Below are positions 39,201 to 45,138 of a DNA stretch of 64,000 nucleotides, one piece after another. The stretch spans positions 62,001-126,000 of the forward strand of contig LOEU01000037.1 of assembly GCA_001516025.1 (NCBI GenBank). Reading direction: 5' to 3'. The stretch's first letter is position 1. Each line of letters starts with the position of its first letter. Below the pieces are notes generated by a model. It ran no database searches, was not told where the DNA came from, and saw only the letters and a list, made by a program, of their open reading frames with translations. Source of the stretch: a bacterium BRH_c32. GTDB lineage: Bacteria; Bacteroidota; Ignavibacteria; Ignavibacteriales; Melioribacteraceae. The position numbers and the translations under genes are program-made.

Positions 39201-40175
39201 ATTTTTACTTCTTACAATTTTTGATTTTTTATCATACTCCCAAAAATCAACCGATCTACCGTAAAACAAAATATAATCAGTTTGATTAAACACACCATCA
39301 TCTTCACCAACAGAAAAAAGAGCAATTTCTTTAAGATTATCAGTTGATTCTAATTGTGATTCGTTAAGCGGATAACCGCCGTTATTATAAATTTTTATTG
39401 TCCTAGGATCAACATTATCAGCATTAATTCCGACAGATTGAAGGAATGCCCTATCAATTTTATAAATTCCTTCTGCAGGAGCTAAGAAACGATAAATTGC
39501 AGAACCAAAAATAGAGTTAGTTTTGAGAAGTCTTAATTCGTTGTTTCTCACTTCTCCCCATTTTCTTGCTACTTCCCAATTAAGAATAGAGCTATTAATT
39601 TCCTTATCGCTTAATTCATTGAACTCTCCATCAGATTGACCAAAAGAAATATTAACAACTATTTTTTTATAAATTTTTATTTGATTTGTAGCTGGGTCAA
39701 AATTAATTGGGAATAAATTGATAGTCTGAACTTTTAATTCTCTAACAAGTCCGAACTCACCAAATTCAGCTGGAGAAGACGATAACCGGTTATGGTATTC
39801 AGGTGTAACTCTATAATCATATTCCGGGAATCCATTAACATTTTTAAGAAATGGTTTCGGAGCAAGTGCCCCATTTATTATTGAATACTCCGCTGAAACA
39901 ATATTGATAATATTTGATGAAGATGGTACACCAATGTTTAATTCCCTTTTTAATATCCCGGGAAGTCCATATCCTAACTGGTTATCTATAAATGAATTGG
40001 ATATAGTAAATTTATAAAACTTACCTGAAGGGCTATTAACAATTTGCGTATCAATTACCACAGGAGTAAATTCAATTAGAATAGAATTACTATTAGACGA
40101 TAAAATTCTTACATCTTGAGCGGATAGAACCGAGGCAGATACTAAGAATAAAAATAAAGAGAATATATATTTCAT
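36234..40175 (-). CDS. porU: PorU, type IX secretion C-terminal signal peptidase (C25 family)
   Basis: PorU is the gingipain-like (C25) cell-surface peptidase that removes the T9SS sorting domain and attaches cargo to the cell surface. The 1313-residue protein has a signal peptide (ends LSAQ) and an N-terminal beta-rich region. The C25 catalytic domain is at about residues 590-960, with His831 in FIGHGNPDVWAHES and Cys865 in FFLTAATCDFGKYDD. It ends with its own sorting-type domain (NYPNPFSNETDF, IKVYTVAGRLIK, GVYFYKLIV), as known for PorU. It is first in a leftward cluster with porV and the M6-like gene. Both catalytic residues are intact. Confidence 0.93.
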   Translation of the reverse strand: MKYIFSLFLFLVSASVLSAQDVRILSSNSNSILIEFTPVVIDTQIVNSPSGKFYKFTISNSFIDNQLGYGLPGILKRELNIGVPSSSNIINIVSAEYSIINGALAPKPFLKNVNGFPEYDYRVTPEYHNRLSSSPAEFGEFGLVRELKVQTINLFPINFDPATNQIKIYKKIVVNISFGQSDGEFNELSDKEINSSILNWEVARKWGEVRNNELRLLKTNSIFGSAIYRFLAPAEGIYKIDRAFLQSVGINADNVDPRTIKIYNNGGYPLNESQLESTDNLKEIALFSVGEDDGVFNQTDYILFYGRSVDFWEYDKKSKIVRSKNPYTKKNYYWITSGGERGKRMDVKQSVNEQGGYTQTTTTSFRFYDKDSTNIGKSGREYLGDELDQTTKSRNFINTLNNVIPNSRINYRFRLVNASDPTITIRITENNSQIYSGSSIGKSIYRYGREHIGSAFYTGAVPEERSNLKFTMESSSTSARLALDYFEIEFTSQLKAAMDNLIVFSKDTTSLISYNFFNFSNSAINGFDVTDFKNVKIIQGASISGGEFRFASFETRSSVSKYFVANQSAFKVPSGIERIENRDLRAITSGSEYVIITHKSFKSQAERLRDFRAGDNFSPLSGDVFYIDEIVNQFSGGNLDPTAIRNFLSNAYKTWQTKPFYVLLFGDGDYDYLNSEKQDKNFVPTYQTRESLDEILAYPTDDYYARINGNDAKADLAMGRLNISSIQEAETVVTKIIEYEENIDKGLWRNTITLVADDGPAATGQDDGSIHTRQTENLANNRVPKYFDQNKIYLAMYPTVATGLGRRKPLVNQAIIDAVNNGTLILNFIGHGNPDVWAHESVFEKSTTIPQLKNDKYFFLTAATCDFGKYDDPALQSATEIMITKPNSGAIAGFTAARVVYSSLNAALNDSFYSNIFRNRDANNLPVRLGRAYFLTKQFRTEENDEKFHFFGDPALRLNEPRIPVRIDSINGSALNTDIQVTALGEVSIKGTVRNSAGQLNNFTGEGIVSVYDSERNVEIKEMNYTVTMQGGLIYRGRVAINNGFFQTDFTVPKDISYENKNGKIISYIFNEDNDGIGVTNKIRVGGTNPNASNDGKGPEIEVYFDDISFENSNLVNRDFTLLVKLKDETGLNTTGTGIGHKLEGILDGNETATLDLTNYFIGDLNSGGKSGLIKFKFTGIELGNHNIRIKAWDVFNNFSESTTYFTVVDEGTITLSDIYNYPNPFSNETDFTFQHNLTKPIDIKIKVYTVAGRLIKEIEAFNIFDKFVRVNWDGRDADGNQIANGVYFYKLIVETADGEFKNSYLGKLAVIR

Positions 40176-40246
40176 TAAACCTATTTAATAAATAGTGTAA
40201 AAATGTCCCGTAGCAAATTCTCTATAATTTTTTCCTTAAGTTTAGG

Positions 40247-40279
40247 CAAAATTAGTCAAACATCGACTTAAATGTCAAG
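40247..40279 (-). promoter_or_regulatory. candidate Bacteroidota-type promoter for porU
   Basis: Read on the minus strand, TTG (complement of 40276-40278) is followed after 21 bases by TAATTTTG (complement of 40247-40254). This fits the TTG / TAnnTTTG pattern of Bacteroidota housekeeping promoters, about 70 bases before the porU ATG. Whether this organism uses that pattern is unproven. The rest of 40176-40351 shows no gene or clear hairpin. Confidence 0.3.
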
Positions 40280-40351
40280 TCCATTTATTTTGGGTGTACA
40301 TTTTAATGCATTCTGGTAAAAATGGAAAAATCTTTATTTCACAATATTTGC

Positions 40352-41005
40352 TTAGTTACGGGCGTTCTTTTTATAAAAGATACAATAATTAGTTAGATTA
40401 CAAAAATCACATTTAGGTTTTTTTGCATTGCAAATAATTCTGCCATGAGTTGCTAACAAATGCGAGGAATTAATCCAATAGCTTTCCGGCAATAATTCTT
40501 TTAATTTCAATTCTATTTTATCAGGATTATCCGATTCAATAAAATCCAAGAGATTAGATAATCTTTTAACGTGAGTATCGACAGCTATGGCAGGAATACC
40601 AAAGGCATTTCCTGCAACTACCGAGGCAGTTTTCCTCCCTACCCCGCTTAATTTAGTTAATTCATCAAAATCAGACGGTACTTTTGAATTATGCTTTTCA
40701 ATTAGTTCTTTACAGCAGACAATAATTGATTTTGCTTTTTGTCTATAAAAACCTGTAGAATAAATATCTTTTTCTAATTCTTCCGGAATTGCATTTGCAT
40801 AATCATCCGGCGATTGATATTTATTAAATAAAGATTTGGTAACGATATTTACTCTTGCATCAGTACACTGTGCAGAAAGAATTGTGGCAATTAGTAATTC
40901 AAAAGGATTAGAGTAATCCAATGCCGGTTTGACATTGGGATATTCTTCCTTAAGAATATTAAAAATCTCAATAGCTCTATTTTTATCTTTTTTATCTGTA
41001 TTCAT
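40352..41005 (-). CDS. nth: endonuclease III
   Basis: Endonuclease III is a DNA glycosylase/AP lyase for oxidised pyrimidines. The protein is about 217 residues. It keeps SAQCTDARVN, the helix-hairpin-helix LSGVGRKTASVV with the catalytic Lys, AVDTHVKRLSN with the catalytic Asp, and the four-cysteine iron-sulfur motif CNAKKPKCDFCNLTNYC. The ATG at 41005 is preferred to an in-frame TTG at 41014 because family proteins begin at this point. A terminator hairpin stem ends only ten bases upstream, leaving no Shine-Dalgarno. Expression therefore probably depends on read-through from the ompA-tRNA unit or on an overlapping promoter. Confidence 0.95.
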   Translation of the reverse strand: MNTDKKDKNRAIEIFNILKEEYPNVKPALDYSNPFELLIATILSAQCTDARVNIVTKSLFNKYQSPDDYANAIPEELEKDIYSTGFYRQKAKSIIVCCKELIEKHNSKVPSDFDELTKLSGVGRKTASVVAGNAFGIPAIAVDTHVKRLSNLLDFIESDNPDKIELKLKELLPESYWINSSHLLATHGRIICNAKKPKCDFCNLTNYCIFYKKNARN

Positions 41006-41014
41006 AAAAAACAA

Positions 41015-41040
41015 AAAGGGAAATTAAAATATTTCCCTTT
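41015..41040 (-). terminator. intrinsic terminator after tRNA-Glu, next to nth start
   Basis: On the minus strand AAAGGGAAAT and ATTTCCCTTT (41031-41040 and 41015-41024) form a 10-bp perfect stem with a 6-base loop, followed by TTGTTTTTT. It ends the ompA-tRNA transcript, but its U-run runs straight into the nth start codon at 41005. Confidence 0.8.
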
Positions 41041-41042
41041 AG

Positions 41043-41116
41043 TAGCGCGTACGGGGTTCGAACCCGTGATCTCCGCCTTGAGAGGGCGGCGTCCTAAGCC
41101 ACTAGACGAACGCGCC
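41043..41116 (-). tRNA. tRNA-Glu (anticodon CTC)
   Basis: A complete 74-base cloverleaf on the minus strand. It has a 7-bp acceptor stem (GGCGCGT with ACGCGCT, including a G1-U72 wobble), a D arm GTCT/GGAC, and an anticodon stem CCGCC/GGCGG with loop CTCTCAA, giving anticodon CTC for GAG codons. A five-base variable loop and T arm ACGGG-TTCGAAC-CCCGT follow. CCA is not encoded. It lies 18 bases after the OmpA-family stop codon and just before a terminator. Confidence 0.95.
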
Positions 41117-41134
41117 TTGAAACTTTGCTCAAAA

Positions 41135-41863
41135 TTAGTTTTTAAGAATAGTAAATTCAACTCTTCTATTCTGTTCTCTTCCTGCATCTGTTGCATTCGA
41201 AGTTAATGGTTTTGTTTTACCATATCCCTTTGTAGTTATTCTATTGCTTGCAATACCTTTAGAAACGATATATGCTTTTGTAGCGTCTGCTCTTTTCTGT
41301 GATAGTTCCATATTATATTTATCTGCGCCTACATTATCTGTATGCCCTGAAATTTCAATTTCTACTTTTGCATTGTCAGTTAAGAATTTTACAACTCGAT
41401 CAAGTTCATCATAAGAATCTGCTAATAACGTAGATTTATTGAAATCGAAGTAAACATTATTTAATTGGAATGTTGTTCCAACAGCAATTTCTTCTTTTTT
41501 AATCTCTAATTTTTCAGCATGGGCGAACCAATTTCCACCTATACCATTAATTTGAGTGTCACCCCATGAAGTTACTTTAAGAATAAAACCATCACGCGAT
41601 ACTGCTTTAGCTTCTACTGAATAACGAATTTTCGCTTTATTAGCAGCATCGACTACTGTTATAGAAGTATAAATTTGTGGTTTTGATTCAAAAGGGACAG
41701 AGAAACTAATCTCTTTTTCAACCACTCTGGATCCACTATTCTTATCTAAAGTATATCCTGAAACACTTTTATCAAAGAAGAAATCGCCGCTTTTCATCTG
41801 TGCGATTGAAAAGCCCGTAACGAAAAGAGTCATTATTATGAAATATTTAATTTTATTTAACAT
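41135..41863 (-). CDS. OmpA-family outer-membrane/peptidoglycan-binding protein
   Basis: A 242-residue exported protein with signal peptide (cut after FSIAQ, about residue 21). The N-terminal half (about 25-125) is a beta-rich region I do not recognise. Residues about 130-240 are an OmpA C-terminal domain: NVYFDFNKSTLLADSYDELD, then ISGHTDNVGADKYNMELSQKRA with the conserved HTDN, and GREQNRRVEFTIL. The domain binds peptidoglycan diaminopimelate and links it to the envelope. A GAGGG Shine-Dalgarno precedes the ATG. It is cotranscribed with tRNA-Glu downstream. The region 41864-41997 upstream holds no other gene that I can see. Confidence 0.88.
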   Translation of the reverse strand: MLNKIKYFIIMTLFVTGFSIAQMKSGDFFFDKSVSGYTLDKNSGSRVVEKEISFSVPFESKPQIYTSITVVDAANKAKIRYSVEAKAVSRDGFILKVTSWGDTQINGIGGNWFAHAEKLEIKKEEIAVGTTFQLNNVYFDFNKSTLLADSYDELDRVVKFLTDNAKVEIEISGHTDNVGADKYNMELSQKRADATKAYIVSKGIASNRITTKGYGKTKPLTSNATDAGREQNRRVEFTILKN

Positions 41864-42012
41864 TCTGCCCTCAAATTATTAATGGATATCTAAAGATAAA
41901 GAAAATTGCTCTATTTCGGAAAGATATTTTGAGATTTTAGCACGGAACTAATTACTTAATGGAGCGTCTTAATAGGTGAAGAAACAAATAAATCAAATTG
42001 GGGGGAACCAAA

Positions 42013-42417
42013 ATGAAAACTTCAAAAATGTTCTTTGTAATTGCTCTTCTCTTAGTTTCATCAATCGCAGTAAAAGCAGTAGAACCAACTAAGAAAAAAG
42101 TGCAAAACGATTTCAATCAAGTCGAAAAGAATTTAATTATCGGCTTAAATTCAGATAATGAAGGATTGAAACTAAGCTCCGCATACTATCTTGGCGAGTA
42201 TCAATTAGACAATGCTGTATTACCTTTAATGGCTATATTGAAAAGCAATCAGAAAGATTGCCAAAAAGTAGCGGCAGCATTATCACTAATCAAAATTAAT
42301 GATTCACGCGGTGTTTTTGCAGTTAAAAGAGCAGCTATTTTCGATGATAGTGAGTACGTAAGAAGGATGTGCTCTAAATTCTACGCCCAAACTCTTAAAG
42401 ATAATAGCAGTAACTAA
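42013..42417 (+). CDS. small exported HEAT-repeat-like protein
   Basis: A 134-residue protein with signal peptide (MKTSKMFFVIALLLVSSIAVKA, cut near residue 22). The mature part is alpha-helical and resembles two to three HEAT-type repeats (KLSSAYYLGEYQLDNAVLPL, then VAAALSLIKINDSRGVFAV). No specific function can be assigned; such repeats mediate protein contacts, here in the periplasm. The ATG at 42013 is chosen over a TTG at 41998 because the purine-rich GGGGGAA lies just upstream. It is a single-gene unit, facing a shared terminator with pgi. Confidence 0.75.
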   Translation: MKTSKMFFVIALLLVSSIAVKAVEPTKKKVQNDFNQVEKNLIIGLNSDNEGLKLSSAYYLGEYQLDNAVLPLMAILKSNQKDCQKVAAALSLIKINDSRGVFAVKRAAIFDDSEYVRRMCSKFYAQTLKDNSSN

Positions 42418-42431
42418 CAAAAATTCTTAAT

Positions 42432-42470
42432 GCGGTTATAAAGCTCATGGGTGGAGAACTTTATAACCGC
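42432..42470. terminator. hairpin terminator between convergent genes
   Basis: A perfect 12-bp inverted repeat (GCGGTTATAAAG 42432-42443, CTTTATAACCGC 42459-42470) is followed on the plus strand by TTCTCTTT. It sits between the HEAT-like gene and the convergent pgi and can end the plus-strand transcript; the T-run on the minus side is weaker. Confidence 0.75.
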
Positions 42471-42476
42471 TTCTCT

Positions 42477-44165
42477 TTAATTAAACACTCCAATTAATTT
42501 ATTCATCGATTTTTCTGTGTCTAAGCCCAGCTCGATTGTAATTACTTTTCTACCCGCGTCCAAAAGTGCTTTTCTATCACCGAGGCTTTGCGCCTTAACT
42601 AATACTCCGAATGAATAAGAATAGCAATCAGCTAGTGGTTCATCAGGTATCATCAAATCCGCACTATTTTCTTCTATCAATTGGATAAATAATCCTTTTC
42701 CTTTGTCTCCTTTATGAAGCTGTCCCGTAGAATGCAAAAACCTTGGACCAACTCCATAAGTAAGAGGAAGATTGTATCTCTTCTGAATTGCTTTCTTTAA
42801 TTCTGTTATTGTTTCTTCAGAGACGGAATTTGGGTTAATGAATGCTTGTAATGCGATATAATCATAATTAGATTTATCAAACTGAAGTTCAGATTCTAAT
42901 TCTTTATATCCCTCACTTGAATTAATATCAAATGAGCTTCCTGCAAATTTAGGATTATTTTGAGGCAATACTTTAGTCTCAATATAATTTGTAATCATCT
43001 CTCTAGCGACAATCTTTGCCGATTCTACATTTGGCTGGTCATAAGGTTGGATATTAATTAAATAACCGGTAATAGCAGTGGCAAATTCCCATCTAAAAAA
43101 TTCTTTCCCAATATCATAAATATCTTTTAATTTAATTTTTATTACAGGAATATCCGTATTTTCAAATTCTTGTACTTCATTTTCTAAAAATGATTCATTT
43201 TCTAATTGGATAAAAATAAAGACACGGTCTTTTGTGTAATTATTAATTGATGTAATTGGTTCTCCGTCTATCGGTAAAATTCCTTTCCCATTTTTTCCAG
43301 TGCTTTCGGCAATCAATTGCTCAATCCAAGCCCCAAAAGATGGGAGTCTGGGTGATATAAAAAATGTTAGTTTATCGATACCTTTATTAGCTAAAGTGCC
43401 GATAACTGCCCCAAGCTGCGCAGAACTATTTAGTTCTAAATCATTAAGTTGAGATTCTTTTACAACATTATTAAGTTCTATCATCAATTTGAAAAGATCA
43501 ATTCCGGCGAATGCAGCGGGAACTAAACCAAAAAGAGATAGCGCAGAAAATCTTCCGCCAATATTCGGATCATTAATAAATATTTTCCTTACCCCTAATT
43601 TCTTCCCCATCTCCTCTAAGCCACTACCGGGATCGGTAATAAAAGCGAAATGTTTCTTAACTTTTTCATTACCCAATTTTTTCGCTGCTCGTGTGAAGAA
43701 ATATTTCATTAATGAAATAGTCTCAATCGTGCCTCCGGATTTAGTCGAAACTATATAGAGAGTTTTCTCCGGCGAAACCTTTTGTTCTAAATCATTAATC
43801 ACATCCGGGTGAGTGCTATCAATAACGAAAATATTGAACTTGGAATTAAAAGTTTTAGAAAATACTTCAGATGCTAAACTCGATCCACCCATTCCCATTA
43901 TTACAACATTTTCAAATCCTTCATTTTTTATTTCGTCCACAAAACAATTAATATCTGTAAGAGAAGAATTTGGAATTTGATTACAGTCTAACCATCCTAA
44001 TCGATTAGAAACTTCCTCAGGCTTATTTGACCATACTGTAAAATCTTTTTGCCATATTCTTCCAACGATATTATTTTCTTTTAATTTATCGATATTTTTT
44101 AAAATGTCGGATTCGTTTTCTTTCATTAAAAATTTCATTTCATTATTGCTAATTAACTTATTCAT
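42477..44165 (-). CDS. pgi: glucose-6-phosphate isomerase (transaldolase/Pgi-fusion-type)
   Basis: Pgi interconverts glucose 6-phosphate and fructose 6-phosphate. The 562-residue protein has NVVIMGMGGSSLASEVF, the SIS-type sugar-phosphate loop VSTKSGGTIETI, GGRFSALSLFGLVPAAFAG, and a C-terminal FLHSTGQLHKGD segment with the conserved His. The ASTGKNGKGILPI-type block and overall layout match the isomerase half of transaldolase/phosphoglucose isomerase fusions, but no transaldolase domain is present. The ATG at 44165 is preceded by TTTGGAG; a TTG at 44177 is rejected. It is divergent from the aldo/keto reductase. Confidence 0.9.
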   Translation of the reverse strand: MNKLISNNEMKFLMKENESDILKNIDKLKENNIVGRIWQKDFTVWSNKPEEVSNRLGWLDCNQIPNSSLTDINCFVDEIKNEGFENVVIMGMGGSSLASEVFSKTFNSKFNIFVIDSTHPDVINDLEQKVSPEKTLYIVSTKSGGTIETISLMKYFFTRAAKKLGNEKVKKHFAFITDPGSGLEEMGKKLGVRKIFINDPNIGGRFSALSLFGLVPAAFAGIDLFKLMIELNNVVKESQLNDLELNSSAQLGAVIGTLANKGIDKLTFFISPRLPSFGAWIEQLIAESTGKNGKGILPIDGEPITSINNYTKDRVFIFIQLENESFLENEVQEFENTDIPVIKIKLKDIYDIGKEFFRWEFATAITGYLINIQPYDQPNVESAKIVAREMITNYIETKVLPQNNPKFAGSSFDINSSEGYKELESELQFDKSNYDYIALQAFINPNSVSEETITELKKAIQKRYNLPLTYGVGPRFLHSTGQLHKGDKGKGLFIQLIEENSADLMIPDEPLADCYSYSFGVLVKAQSLGDRKALLDAGRKVITIELGLDTEKSMNKLIGVFN

Positions 44166-44247
44166 ATTTTTCTCCAAATTTTATTATGAAAATATACTTA
44201 AATCGGAGGAAAGTATTAAATTAGATATAAATAAATATTGAGGAAAC

Positions 44248-45126
44248 ATGAAATATCTTTCAAAAATAGTAGCCGGATTCTGGAGATTAAAAGAATGGAA
44301 TTACTCTACTCAAGATATCGAGAACTTAACAAATTTCTGTCTTGAAAATGGGGTTACCTCATTTGATCACGCTGATATATATGGGAATTATGAATGTGAT
44401 TTGGAATTTGGGAAAGTATTAAATCATAATTCCTCTTTAAGAGAAAAGATGACTATTGTAACTAAATGCGGCATTAAACTTGGGACTGAAAAAAATCCTG
44501 AACTTAGCATGACAATTTATGATACGTCTTATAATAATATTATAAAATCAGCTGAGAATTCATTAGAACATCTTAAAACAGATTATATTGATGTTTTATT
44601 AATTCATAGGCCAGATCCGCTTACTGACCCAGACGAAGTTGCAAAAGCTTTTGCACAACTTAAGAATGCAGGTAAAGTAAAATATTTCGGAGTATCAAAT
44701 TTTTTGCCTTTTCAATATGATTTAATAGCTTCGCGATTAGATTTCCCATTGGTAACAAATCAAATTGAATTTAGCGTATTATATTCAGATCCACTGTTTG
44801 ATGGGTCGATAGCAAAATGCCAAACTGAAAAAATATATCCTATGGCATGGTCTCCCCTTGCCGGCGGGAGATTATTTAATAATTATAATGATGAAAAGAC
44901 AAATAGGGTTCGTAGCCTCCTCAATGAACTTTCTCAAAAATATAGTAAGCCAATTGATGAGATTGCATTAGCTTGGATTAATTATCATCCGGCAGATTTT
45001 CATATCGTACTCGGAACAGGAAAGATTGAGAGAATAAAATCAGCATTAAATAGCTTAGCTATAAAATTAGATCGGGAGGACTGGTACAAAATATTAGCTG
45101 CTTCCCGCGGTGAAAGACTGCCTTAA
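44248..45126 (+). CDS. aldo/keto reductase (YdhF-like)
   Basis: A 292-residue NADPH-dependent (beta/alpha)8-barrel oxidoreductase. Catalytic residues of the family are visible: Asp and Tyr in SFDHADIYGNYECD, Lys in VTKCG and His in LIHRPDPLTDP. The cofactor-contacting FGVSNFLPFQYD and the late LGTGKIERIKSAL follow. The small C-terminal part resembles the YdhF group. Substrate is unknown. An AGGAAAC Shine-Dalgarno precedes the ATG. It is a lone gene, converging with the glycoside hydrolase gene only 12 bases away and divergent from pgi. Confidence 0.88.
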   Translation: MKYLSKIVAGFWRLKEWNYSTQDIENLTNFCLENGVTSFDHADIYGNYECDLEFGKVLNHNSSLREKMTIVTKCGIKLGTEKNPELSMTIYDTSYNNIIKSAENSLEHLKTDYIDVLLIHRPDPLTDPDEVAKAFAQLKNAGKVKYFGVSNFLPFQYDLIASRLDFPLVTNQIEFSVLYSDPLFDGSIAKCQTEKIYPMAWSPLAGGRLFNNYNDEKTNRVRSLLNELSQKYSKPIDEIALAWINYHPADFHIVLGTGKIERIKSALNSLAIKLDREDWYKILAASRGERLP

Positions 45127-45138
45127 CACTTAAAGCAA

